Position numbers and translations under genes: made by a program. A stretch of DNA of 64,000 bases, from the NCBI GenBank assembly GCA_033297075.1, contig MU858163.1:1-64000 (forward strand). The letters are read 5' to 3'. Shown one piece after another: positions 1-9,767 of the stretch; the stretch's first letter is position 1; every line of letters begins with the position of its first letter. This stretch comes from Rhypophila decipiens (taxonomy: Eukaryota > Ascomycota > Sordariomycetes > Sordariales > Naviculisporaceae). The notes under the pieces are model-generated. The model had not been told where the DNA came from and made no database searches. It was given only the letters and a program-made list of their open reading frames with translations.

Positions 1-1
1 A

Positions 2-2584
2 ATGGCGGATTTGGATGAACCGAATGTAGTTAGCGTGCATAGGCCCTTTAGGCTCAGTGCCTCCGGGCGAAATAAATTCCATCCATCCATCCATCTATCC
101 AGCAATGCTCTAAGGATGGATACACACTCAGTCGGAGGCATTACCTCGTTCCCCGACGATTGTCTCCCTCCTGAGGGCGATTATGAGTCTCGGGATGCCT
201 TGATTAAGTCGATCAACGGATGGGCGGCAGCACGCGGCTACGCCTTTGTCACGGGAAGGTCAACTAACGAGAAAACAGGAAGGCAGACAGTTACATATAT
301 GTGCGATCGAGCCTGCCGTCCCCCTAATGCCTTAAAAGACCGGCAACGGAAGACTACCAACCGAGGAACCAATTGTCAGTTCTCGGCACTAGCGAAGGAA
401 TCTCTGGATAAGTCTACTTGGGCCTTAAGGCACCGCCCTGATAAACGGTATTCTTCGCACAACCACGAGCCTAGTCAGCACCAATCCGCTCACCCAGTAC
501 ATCGGATACTTTCCAAGGAGGATGGAACTAAGCTCGCCGACCTCTCAAACTCTGGTATTGCCCCTAAAGACATTAGATCGTATATCCGCCAGAACTGCAA
601 CACTATGGCAACTCAGCAGGATATCTACAACCGCATTGCAGATACCAAACGAGCAGTCCGCGAAGGCCAGAGTTCTATCCACGCACTTTCCAACCAGCTG
701 GATAAAGAAGGATTCTAGAGTCGAATGCTATTTGATTCAGATGGCCGGGTTACAGCTGTTCTATTTGCCCACCCCGATTCATTGGCATACCTTCAGGCCT
801 ACCCAGATACCCTCCTACTGGACTGTACGTACAAGACAAACAAGCATGGCATGCCGCTTCTTGATATAATCGGGGTGGACGCTTGTCAACGATCTTGCTG
901 CATCGCATTTGCATTCCTTAGCGGCGAGACTGAACAGGATTATCTTTGGGTCTTAGATCGGCTTAAATCGCTCTACGAGGTCTGCAACACTCGACTTCCT
1001 TCTGTCATCTTAACGGACCGTTGTATCGCATGTATGAACGCCGCTACTACCTGCTTTCCATCCGCTGCTTCACTTTTATGCCTATGGCATGCAAACAAAT
1101 CAGTCCTTCGCCATTGCCAGCCAACATTCACACGACAACAACAAGGACTTGGAGCTTGGAACGAATTCTATAAATCCTGGCATTCAATCATGAGATCGCC
1201 AGATGAAGAGACGTTCTACAAGCGTGTACAAGAGTTCGAAAAGCAGTATCTTCCAGAGTATATCGAGGAGGTCGGATACATCAAGACAACTTGGCTCGGC
1301 CCATATAAGGAGAAACTCGTGAAGGCTTGGGTTGACCGACACCCTCACTTTGGCAACGTAGTAACCTCACGTTGTGAAGGTATCCATGGACTCCTTAAGG
1401 GGTATCTCAAAAGATCTACATTAGATCTTTTTGAGGCTTGGAGGGCAATAAAACATGCATTACTCAACCAACTTATGGAGTTGAAGTCCAACCAAGCTAA
1501 GCAGCAACTTCGTCTACCGATCGAGCTCTCTGGATCACTATACAGTGCAGTACGTGGTTGGGTATCACACGAAGCCCTGAGGAAGGTCGAAGAGCAGCGG
1601 AAACTCCTTACGAAAAGAGACCCACCTCTCTCGCCAACTTGTTCAGGTTCTTTCTCTCGATCTATGGGGCTACCTTGTGCTCATATATTGAAAGATTTAT
1701 TAGACCGGAATCTGGTCCTTCGGCTTAATCATTTCTCGTCTCATTGGCATTTAAAACGCGATGGTGCTCCCCAGTTCTTATTAGAGCCTCGACAACGGAT
1801 CGATCCAGTGGCTACTAACTCGACAGTACCACAATCAAGTACTAGGCGGGAGCCTAGCGGGTTCGAGGTAGTCGAGGCGACAATACAACCAAAGGCATTA
1901 CCTAGATGCAGCAAATGCCATACATTGGGCCATATAATGACCTCAAAGGCGTGTCCCCAGAGGCATATAGAGCTATTACAGCTAGCCTCGGTTCCAGAGA
2001 CGATCTTACAAGCAACAGGAGCTGCAACACTATCATCTCAACTCATCACCGAAGATACACCCCCACCGCCTGCACCCTCACCGCCTACACCCCCGTCGCC
2101 TGTACCCCTGGCGCCTATACCACTGCCTTCGTTGCATCCACCTTCGACTTCACTAGACTACTGTGATCCACGGGCAATCTACCAAAGATATGTTAACGCA
2201 AGAGACGCCTGGTATAAAGCCAAACCGCGTGGGAGTATCAAAACCAACCAACAATATCGAAAGGCAATGGGCTTACCTCTACGATACAAAAAAGCAAGCT
2301 ACGAGTGGTGTCTTGACTATAAGCAGATGACGAAGCAGTGTACCACTTCAACAGGCTCAAGGGATTGGACAAAGGAGGAGATGATAACCTATCTGGATTG
2401 GAGCAATGCAGAAGACGATCGGATTGATGCTCTAGTAGCTCAGGAGAGGGAAAATGAACCATTTGACACTGGGAGAAGAGGTGTTGGTGATATTTGGAGG
2501 AGGATAGAGAGGGACATTGAGGAGCAGCGGGCCATATATTTGGTCGAGAACCCAGACGAGCAATGTATTATAGTTAGAGCTTAG
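2..2584 (+). mobile_element. Mutator-like (MULE) transposase ORF interrupted by one stop codon
   Basis: The element is one reading frame broken by a single TAG at 716-718. The upstream part (start probably the ATG at 116; the frame is open from the window edge) holds a FAR1/WRKY-GCM1-like DNA-binding region (RGYAFVTGRS, SHNHEPS). The downstream part, with an ATG at 725 in the same frame, holds the MULE catalytic core: LLDCTYKTN (first Asp), ILTDRCIACMNA (second Asp), the C..WH motif CLWHANKS, and SRCEGIHGLLKGYL (catalytic Glu). A SWIM-like segment (SMGLPCAHILKDLL) and a CCHC-type zinc knuckle (CSKCHTLGHIM then Cys) follow, then a Pro-rich stretch and a C-terminal extension ending at 2584. All catalytic residues are present, so the copy looks recently inactivated. 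TAG is what RIP-type mutation makes from CAG or TGG. Terminal inverted repeats were not identified and the 5' end may lie outside the window. Resemblance to the fungal Hop group is an inference. Confidence 0.88.
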
Positions 2585-2686
2585 TACTCAGAATTTAATT
2601 CAAGGGTTTTGGCAACTGCAGTTGTGGAAGGCCTTGGGCTTCGAAAGGTCCTGTCGCTAAAGTGGCGAGCTTACATAATTTTACAG

Positions 2687-2702
2687 CCACGGGTACCCGT
2701 GG
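2687..2702. repeat. 16-bp perfect palindrome
   Basis: CCACGGGTACCCGTGG is identical to its own reverse complement and lies 103 bp past the transposase stop codon. It is followed by a GC-rich run (GGCCCTATTGGGCCCCC). It could be part of the element's terminal region or an unrelated protein-binding site. Confidence 0.85.
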
Positions 2703-3078
2703 CCCTATTGGGCCCCCAGTCGTGCAAGTCGGGAACTTTTTGCCTCTCATACCTAGTATATAACTGGAGTAGTTCGAGCCGAGCTTGAAAATTATTGTCT
2801 GATTCTCTTGAGAATATTCTCCAAACTCACTGCCGAAGACGCTAACCTGCCACGTCTTGGCCCATTGCATCAACCATTTATAGAAAGATCAACCAGGAGA
2901 CTAAGCTGATGGCAGACCCCAAAGCCGCAGCTGGACGATCCCTAAAACTCCGGAACGCCTCTGACTTGGACGAGGCGGGGGTCGTACTACTACTACCACT
3001 AGTATTCGTTGTAGTAGTGGCTGAAGTACCGACAGAGCTAAATCACATTGTTCTTTTGTCAACTGGCATTCTTGGGGG

Positions 3079-3129
3079 GAAGAAGAAGAAGAAGAAGAAG
3101 AAGAAGAAGAAGAAGAAGAAGAAGATGAA

Positions 3130-3177
<48 letters not shown>
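3079..3177. repeat. Compound trinucleotide microsatellite (GAA)n-(GAT)n
   Basis: About 15 GAA units run directly into about 17 GAT units. The plus strand is nearly pure purine over the GAA half. In one plus frame it would encode poly-Lys then poly-Met, which is not a credible protein. It begins about 30 bp beyond the stop codon of the minus-strand CFEM-like gene, so it may fall in that gene's 3' UTR. Confidence 0.95.
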
Positions 3178-3210
3178 CATTTCAAGGGAGAGAAGAAGTC
3201 CTGTTTCAAC

Positions 3211-3627
3211 TCACGAGGCGGTACTACTAGCACCAGAGCCAGCAGTAGGCAGAGCGCTAGGAATGAAACTCTCGGGATTCCTCAGATACTCTGTGCAGGT
3301 CGGCTCCCCTGGCATGAGCGCGCAGCAGTAGTCCGCCCACTGGGTGAGCAGCACGCGGCCGCGGTTCCTGTCGTCGCGGCCGCAGATGCCGGGACACGTG
3401 TCGAATGCCACGCTGTACCCGGTGCCGGTTGAGGTGCAGATGCAAAAGTCGTTGAACGAGTTGTTGTCGTTGCACAGCTGAACGGCATCGTCGAGGCAGG
3501 TCTGGCAGTCTGGTTGGAATCCGGAAAAGACTGGGTTATTCGGGCTGGTGGAGGAGCCTGTTATGAGGGGCGCACGAGATATGGATAGGAGTAGGGCGAG
3601 GGAGGTGATTTGGCGATTGATCGACAT
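3211..3627 (-). CDS. Small secreted 10-cysteine protein, CFEM-like
   Basis: The 138-residue product has an N-terminal hydrophobic signal peptide (SLALLLSI, about residues 1-24). Ten cysteines follow between residues 41 and 111, spaced C-x2-C-x7-C-x9-C-x-C-x13-C-x3-C-x18-CC-x8-C. The PxC start, the CxC pair, the C-x13-C and the C-x3-C steps match the CFEM pattern known from fungal surface and effector proteins; the second and last spacings deviate, so this is a divergent member or a look-alike. CFEM proteins act outside the cell, for example in haem or iron capture or host interaction, but no activity can be read here. The tail is Ser/Gly/Ala-rich with no clear GPI signal. The ATG at 3627 is chosen because the frame opens further upstream without a signal peptide and with non-protein-like composition. 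No intron is needed. Confidence 0.7.
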   Translation of the reverse strand: MSINRQITSLALLLSISRAPLITGSSTSPNNPVFSGFQPDCQTCLDDAVQLCNDNNSFNDFCICTSTGTGYSVAFDTCPGICGRDDRNRGRVLLTQWADYCCALMPGEPTCTEYLRNPESFIPSALPTAGSGASSTAS

Positions 3628-4485
3628 GGTAGGCTTGGGGAGGGGATTTAGGTTGGAAAAGGGATTGGGATGTGTTGGGAAGGAAAGTGTCAATGAATTG
3701 GTTTTTGGTTGTAGCTTGAACAAAAAAACGACTGAGAGCAAGCGTAGACGGGAATGATATAGTAAGATATGGGCAGTCCTCGAGCTCGGCATTTGGCCCT
3801 CGACATCGGGCTTTTGAGTGCTCAGCTGCCTCCCCTCCTGTTGCCAGTACGATCTGGACGTGGCTTGGACAGTGGAAATTCGAATCATGTAATAATTATG
3901 CAGTATTGCGGTGTTGTATTTTCTATTGTCCTTTTTTTAGGGTGGTAATGGTGGTGCCAGTGGTGTGACTGTTGCCCGTGGTGCAGAGTGGCAGTGGACG
4001 CGTGCAAGTAAGGGGCGAGCGCGTGCATGTATTTACCTCTACTGTACAAGGCACTCACAAATGGTCTTGCCAGGTACCTAGTGTAACACCTCCTGATTAA
4101 AGAGATCCGAGTTAAGATGGTGTGAGATAATCTCCGTCTGTACGGATTTTGTGATGTGATGTCTCCTTCGGTTTTCGCAACCCCTTTTGGTTATTAACTT
4201 GCAGCATCTCCGAATCAGCCCCAAGCCCCATTTCCTTGGCATCGATAAATTATCAACGCCAACACTGGATTTGGTGTGGAAGCTGGAGGGATGAGGGAAA
4301 AAGACTCGAAAGTCCAGGAGTCATGATCTGACATCCCTCGAGGAAAAGTCTCATAAAAGGGCGTGCTTTCATGTTCCCTCACATTGAAGTCACCATCTCA
4401 AAAAACAAATCCTCAAAGGGCTCAGGCTCTCACTTTCATCCTCAAGTCTCAACAACATATTTGTAACTATCGCATTTTTATCAAT
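3628..4485. promoter_or_regulatory. Divergent intergenic region, CFEM-like gene / membrane-protein gene
   Basis: This 858-bp region separates two head-to-head genes. A TATA-like CATAAAAG lies at about 4352-4359, some 130 bp before the plus-strand start at 4486, and the leader between them is C/A-rich as in many fungal 5' UTRs. On the minus side a weak CTATATC sits about 130 bp upstream of the CFEM-like start. No other gene or RNA was seen. Confidence 0.4.
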
Positions 4486-6478
4486 ATGACTGATCGAGAC
4501 GTCTATACGAGCCCTCCCAGCAACACCTTCATGCTGGGGAGTAAGTTCAGCATGAGCCAGGGCGGACAATCCATCGACGCGTTTTCCGTCTCGACCTCCA
4601 CCTTACCAATGGTTCTTGCCTTGTATACCATCATCATCCAGCTCATCTTTACAGCACTGTGGCAGCTTATCGCAGCCATTCTGCTCGTCAGCCTCCGTGT
4701 CAACGACCGCGTCCAAATCACGGGCGTCATTGCGTTTTGGAACTCGGCAGATGCTTTCTCGGCGACATTCAAGGGCTTCAGCTATGTCAAGATGCTCTTG
4801 CACAGACCCGGCAGCACCAAGTACCTCGTGCCGGCTCTGGTGATGGCATTAACGGCCTTGCTGACGGCTGTCGCCGGTATTGGCGTTGGAATCATGTACG
4901 CCGACTGGATCCAGCTGGATTTTGTTGCGCCAGCGGACCCGAACGCCGTCTTCTGGCCCTACTTTGGCGAGTTGACGAACGAGGAGATGGTCAAAGTGTA
5001 CAGCCAGGCACGGCCCGGTGTACTGCGCGCCCTGGGAAGCGCTGAGGCAGTAGATCGCAACTCCCAGCTGGGCCGTGTAGACATAACCCCAGTGACACGC
5101 CCGGACAGCACCGTGGACGAGCCTCAAGAAGAGATGGAATATCGCTACGTCCTGACGGCGGAGGACATTGGTCTGCAGGTCTATCCCGATCTGGTGATGG
5201 AGGTCAAGGGCCACTGCCGAACCGATTACTCGTGGGTGTCTCGCGAGGAGTCGCGTCTCAGGCGCCAATACATTTATGACTACTACTTCCCGTGGGGGAA
5301 CAAATCCTCGGAGCAGGGGTACCCGGTGGCGACCGAATATTCTCCAGGATACCGTCTCGACTTTGTCGTCTGGCTGCACCCGGACATCGACACGCCGGCG
5401 CAGGCCCGCAACCGCTCCTTCGCCTTCCTCGCGGCCACTGCCTTGACACCCAGCACCACGGCGAGTTCCGACGCATGGTACAAGACAGAGCCGTCCAACA
5501 ACACCGAGACTTCCCTCGGCTTGCAGTATGTCGTCCAGTCCAACAGACCGGTTCTCGACTGCTGGGAGACGACCGAGATCTGCACCGGCGGCACCTGCTA
5601 CGACACCTTTCTCCGCGGCTCGCCGATCCCCAAGGGCATCGCCAAGGTCTTCACGACGCGCTTTGCGCACCCCATGATGACGCACATCGCCACGTCCGCC
5701 GGCGTCGGCGCCATTAAGTCCTACATCGGCTCCGCCAGCGGCGCCTACATCGACGCCGGGAGCAGCTCCCTGTACGGCGACATGACCCGCCTCGTGCTCG
5801 CCGGCTACCTCGCCTCGGCGCAGGTATTCCAGGAGGTCGTCCTGTCGCCCCGTCCGCAGCCCGGCGCCCGGAGCGCCCTCGAGTCGTCGCCCGGCCAGCT
5901 GCTGGACGGCGCCGCGCTGTTTGTTGTCCGCACGGACGGCGCCAGGGCCCTCAGGCTGAGTCTCGCCGTGCTCGCGCCGGTCCTCTGCGGTGTCTTGTGG
6001 GCTGCCCGGGGGCTTGTCAAGTTCGTGCGCGACGGAGGAGGGTGGGGGGGCAAGTCGGTCCTCGCGCGCCGCGGGGCCGCGCTCAGCGCCACGCAGCTCT
6101 ACCGGCAGCTGGACCAGACGCTGTCGCAGCAGTCGTGGGATCCGCGCTTTATGAGATCGACCATTCCGCGGCCGCCTCCCAGTGGGCAGATTGGCGAGTA
6201 TGTTATCGACCTTGTGGATGTCGACGGTGGCGCGCGGATTCACTTCCGGAGAGCCGCTGAAGGCCCGGCCAGTACGCGACAAGAAACGACCCCGACTAGT
6301 CCGGGTAAGTACCTAATATGTTCTTATTTGAAGATTTCTCCCGAACCTTATATGGGATCACCGCGCTAAACAGCCTGCAGAATTGTCTCCGAAACCCGCT
6401 TCTAGCAGCGGAGCGGAGCCAGCCGAGGAGTCTCACGAGCTCACCCAGTTAGAAAATAACAGCACACCGGCCCAGTAA
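4486..6478 (+). CDS. Fungal membrane protein of unknown function, three predicted helices
   Basis: Two exons, 4486-6304 and 6381-6478, with a GTAAGT donor and a CTAAAC branch before the CAG acceptor, give 638 residues. There are two adjacent N-terminal membrane segments (about residues 40-70 and 114-138) and one near the C-terminus (about 488-508). The roughly 350 residues between them carry Asn-glycosylation sequons (NKS, NRS, NNT) and paired cysteines, consistent with a large lumenal or extracellular domain. The C-terminal tail is hydrophilic. The ATG at 4486 is the first in frame; the frame is open further upstream but only from a GTG. The family looks like lineage-specific fungal membrane proteins of unknown role, and I recognise no catalytic motif. 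High GC in the second half produces a long antisense shadow frame, not counted. Confidence 0.8.
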
Positions 6479-7060
6479 AAGGTAAATGCCAGGGATAGGG
6501 GAGGGATTCCTTACTTCAATGCTATAACTTCCTAATTCTCTAAATTTCTTTAAACTTTTAAGCACCTCATACAGAAAACAGCCATTTAAACGTGCAAACC
6601 AAGGCTTATTTCGTACAGATCCCTCGCAGTTTTTGCCTGAAAACGGAAAAATTATCTTCTAAGGTGCTTGGTAGTTCGTGGCGAAATAGTCATCTCTGGG
6701 GTCGCCGATCGACGATGGGCCTTGACATTTTAGGTAGATTCTCATGTCACACGATATATAGAAGCGACCTGTCATTAGAATTATACAATCATAAACCCGA
6801 GTTGTATGAGAGAAGGCAGTATGGTGAAGTGGTTGTACGTGTATGGTTGCTTGAAACAAGAGTAAAAACTAACGAAATCCTAAAAAGATAAAAGCAAATG
6901 AGACCAAAACGCCAAAGTCTACTATTCCTTCCAAACCTCGCAACCTTAACCGACTGATGAAATGAGTACCCAAACTCCGCTGTAGAGCCCCTCTAGTATC
7001 CGTTACCGGTTCGCCACGTCTGTATCTTGATCAAGAGGTTCCCGAGAAACAGGTGGGTAT
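6479..7060. other. Convergent intergenic spacer
   Basis: This 582-bp stretch lies between two converging genes. It is AT-richer than its surroundings. I see no gene, RNA or repeat, only the two presumed 3' UTRs. Confidence 0.6.
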
Positions 7061-8140
7061 CTAAACGGGGGGCTTATAAGGACCCCTCTGGCCATTTTCC
7101 GGCTTGGGCAAGCCCGACTCCTGCCCGTCGCAGGCGCCGTTGCAGTTGACAAGTTTGTTGATTGGCAGACGGAAATCAAACTCTTTCTGTCCGCGAACGC
7201 AGACATGACCGTCCCCGGTGTTCTGCTGGACAGCTCCGCCGTCCTTGCATTTGTTGCAGACACGCTGGGCCTGGCCCCAGACGTGCATGACGCGGTCGGC
7301 GTACCAGGGCTGGTGGCAGAGTTCCTTGGGCGTGTCTTCGCCGTTGGTCCACGTGCAGGTCACTGCCGTGGTGGTTGTTTTGCAGACCTGGGTCATGGAG
7401 GTGTCGACCTCGGAGTGCGTCGTGGTATATCCTCCGGCATAGCCGAGGGTTACCTCCCCCTTGTCGCCGAACTTGAAGGTGCCCTGGATCGAGCCCTCGA
7501 CTATCTTCTTGTCGAAGCCGTTGGAGGTTGATTTGCCCGTGGTGGTGCAAACATTCTGGTTATCGCCCAGAGCAACGGAGCAAGAGGCTTTGGCGTCGGC
7601 AGAGCAGTGCACTGCTGACCCGGCCTGTTGCCAGTCAAAGTACTCGACCGCGCCTTCGACGAGATAGTACTCGGTCCAGCAGTGGTCTGCACGTTTGCCC
7701 GTGGTGCACTCGTCGTCATCGCCGTTCTTGGGGATCTTGTAGCCATGGTTGACCGGCCAACCGGGAATGGCCGTTCCCGGAGCGCTGGGGTCGCTCTCGC
7801 AGCCGGGTAAATTGCCGGGGTACTCGGCGACCGAGTCGCGTTTCTTGACTTTGACCATGGCGTCCCGGATCTGGTCGAGGGTGAAGGTCTCGCCCGCGAT
7901 GTTGATGTCGCCATCGCGGCGGAAAACGACGTTGGAGCGTGGAACGTTCTCCGGCTTGGTTCCGAATTCACCCCACGGGTCGATGACTCCGTCCCAGGGC
8001 TGGGCGGAGCGTTTGGCGTTCTCGGGCTTCTTTCCGAACTCGCCCCAGGGGTCGAGGACGCCCTCCCATTGCTCGGGTTTGGGAATTGCGGAGGTGAGGG
8101 AGGCGAGAGCCAGGATTGACGGGACGGTGAATGAGCGCAT
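7061..8140 (-). CDS. Secreted preproprotein with duplicated W-x-G-V-x-D-P-W-G-E-F-G peptide and Cys-rich domain
   Basis: The intronless 359-residue product starts with a signal peptide (VPSILALASLTSA, cleavage near residue 18). Then come two 17-residue repeats, 25-41 and 49-65, differing at only three positions (E/D, L/I, K/T) and sharing VLDPWGEFG-type cores and KPEN ends. Basic Kex2-type sites lie at KR 43-44, RR 74-75 and KKR 99-101, so the N-terminal third looks like a propeptide cut into fragments. A KPEN motif recurs near the C-terminus (GLPKPENGQRG). The remaining ~250 residues hold many cysteines and a central Thr/Ser/Gly-rich stretch of alternating polar and hydrophobic residues (GTFKFGDKGEVTLGYAGG), suggesting beta structure. 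I do not recognise the family and assign no function. Alternatives include a secreted beta-rich effector with a processed prosegment, or a source of short peptides. Confidence 0.8.
   Translation of the reverse strand: MRSFTVPSILALASLTSAIPKPEQWEGVLDPWGEFGKKPENAKRSAQPWDGVIDPWGEFGTKPENVPRSNVVFRRDGDINIAGETFTLDQIRDAMVKVKKRDSVAEYPGNLPGCESDPSAPGTAIPGWPVNHGYKIPKNGDDDECTTGKRADHCWTEYYLVEGAVEYFDWQQAGSAVHCSADAKASCSVALGDNQNVCTTTGKSTSNGFDKKIVEGSIQGTFKFGDKGEVTLGYAGGYTTTHSEVDTSMTQVCKTTTTAVTCTWTNGEDTPKELCHQPWYADRVMHVWGQAQRVCNKCKDGGAVQQNTGDGHVCVRGQKEFDFRLPINKLVNCNGACDGQESGLPKPENGQRGPYKPPV
7946..8068 (-). repeat. Tandem coding repeat, two 51-bp units 72 bp apart
   Basis: The units at 8018-8068 and 7946-7996 encode the two 17-residue copies described for the host gene. 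The copies differ at the DNA level mostly in third positions while keeping the peptide, which suggests the amino-acid sequence has been retained by selection rather than being a fresh duplication. Confidence 0.85.
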
Positions 8141-9767
8141 GGTTGCTGCGCGGTAAGAGAGAAGTTGGAATGTTTTGTTAGTTAAAGTCTTGGTGTTGTG
8201 ATGTTGCTGATTGATGAGATGAGATGGAGATTATAATTCATGTTAAAGTGCGGACTTGATGACTCTTAAATAGCCAATGTTGATGTCGACCGTCAGCCCC
8301 GATTGCTCGCTATTGTTAGATTGGCCATCATCGTGGCCACTGTCACAGATCAAGCTGAAGCCTGAATTAAGCCTTTGACCCCATAGATCACCAGCCTGTC
8401 GATCATCAAAGCTTCATGGATCGGATCGGCCTGCTCCCCGGGTTCGGGGACTGAGCCACTGATCTCCTAACTGGGATCGGAGTTGGCCTGCCCATAAGGC
8501 TCGAGGGTGGAGCCCCAGGTCTACCGACCTCGATTAAGTGAAGTTTTCGTCAACTAATAAGCAATCTGCCTGCGCTAGGGTGACTACAGAGGTCTGCATC
8601 GGACTTTGTAACATTGAGGATCTGAATCAGCTGAAGGAGAGAGTATAAACAGGCTGGGGGTTACACCACTAGGCCTCCTTACGTAGCCGGTCGCTTATTA
8701 GTCACCGTCTCGATGCGCAGGGATCAAAGGAGCGAAAAAAGGGGTCTGCTTGAGGTCTTGACAATGCATAGTAGTTCAACTAATTGACCATTACGGTCAC
8801 TTAATCAGGGGCTTTGTAGTCCCAGTATTTTGGGCCGGGTTGGAATTTGGGCCGCAAAGGATGGGTGTGTATGAAATGCCCCCGCACAGGATCGGTAGCG
8901 ATTAGCGTAGATCCCGGCGCCTAGGGACCCACTTCTAACTCATATTAGTCTAGTTTAAGCTCCTGAAACAACCGCGCCTGGTTTACAGCCTCGTGCTGTG
9001 GCACATCGCATTCACGCCACACAAAGCTCTTATTCCCTATTTTCCGCCCCCATCATCGTCGCAGTGTTGCACTTCGGATGCCTGTTACGGCTTGGGCCAC
9101 GGCCAGTCCTCAGTAAAAGGCACAATGACGAACGGACCAATCACCGACCCCGGGTAAAGCAATACAATCAGGCTGGGTGGCTAGCGAAATTCCCGTCGCT
9201 ATAATAGATACAGTGGGGCAGTTCCGAGGATACGGGATATAAGAACGAACTCGGGTACACGGAATTCACGGCTTTTCTTTTGGCCGATTACCGATATGTC
9301 CGGCCAGCACGGGAGGAGATAGGCTAAATATGTAAGAAAGCAGTGCACACTCCGTCCAACCCAAAGGTCAGGGCCGTGATGATAAAGACCGTGACTGGCT
9401 AGAATAGATGGCCTGAACACACACGCACACACACTAAACCAATAAACAATAAGGGCAATGATCGTCTTTATTTGCCATCAAACTACAGACACGCTGACTA
9501 CCTACTAAGAATACCAACGCCAAAACCATCCGGCCATATTAATACCAGAAACAGACCTCCACAAGAGAGTTAAACTAACCATATTGCCAAACTGGCCCCC
9601 CCAAAAGACACGCTAATAATACCACAAACCTCGACTCGCAATCCCATAATTCGCATCCATACATCCATCACCAGGGAACTAATTCAACTAAACACGTCAG
9701 AGCCTCCTAGAATGTCTGCGCATCAACCAAAAAAAAAGACAAAAGACCAAGCCACTCACAACTCATC
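8141..9767. other. Intergenic, 1.6 kb, with promoter elements of the secreted-repeat gene
   Basis: Read on the minus strand, an ATTGG (CCAAT box) at about 8274-8278 and a TATTTAAG at 8265-8272 lie 125-140 bp upstream of the start at 8140 and form a plausible core promoter. The rest (8300-9767) has no credible gene. A short (CA)n-like run lies at about 9417-9436. Confidence 0.45.

Larger units (their letters stand above)
2585..3210. other. Intergenic: transposon 3' flank and simple repeats
   Basis: No gene is supported between the transposase stop and the minus-strand CFEM-like gene. It holds a 16-bp perfect palindrome and a GAA/GAT microsatellite, both listed separately. The 3' terminal repeat of the Mutator-like element should lie here but I could not define it without its partner. 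Confidence 0.6.

Noticed and set aside
2909..3331. 140-codon plus frame with poly-Lys and poly-Met
   Set aside because: Created by the GAA/GAT microsatellite; flanking residues show no protein family.
3628..3888. 87-residue N-terminal extension of the CFEM-like protein
   Set aside because: It would bury the signal peptide inside the protein; the internal ATG at 3627 starts exactly at a good signal peptide.
4849..6282. 477-codon minus-strand open frame opposite the membrane-protein gene
   Set aside because: GC-rich shadow of the plus-strand gene: Arg/Gly/Ala-rich composition, no motif, and the plus frame has clear membrane segments and an intron that restores a sensible end.
7061..8140. A dikaritin-type (Kex2-processed RiPP) biosynthetic cluster
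   Set aside because: The repeats resemble a precursor, but no UstYa/DUF3328 oxidase, tyrosinase or methyltransferase gene lies nearby, and the repeats number only two.
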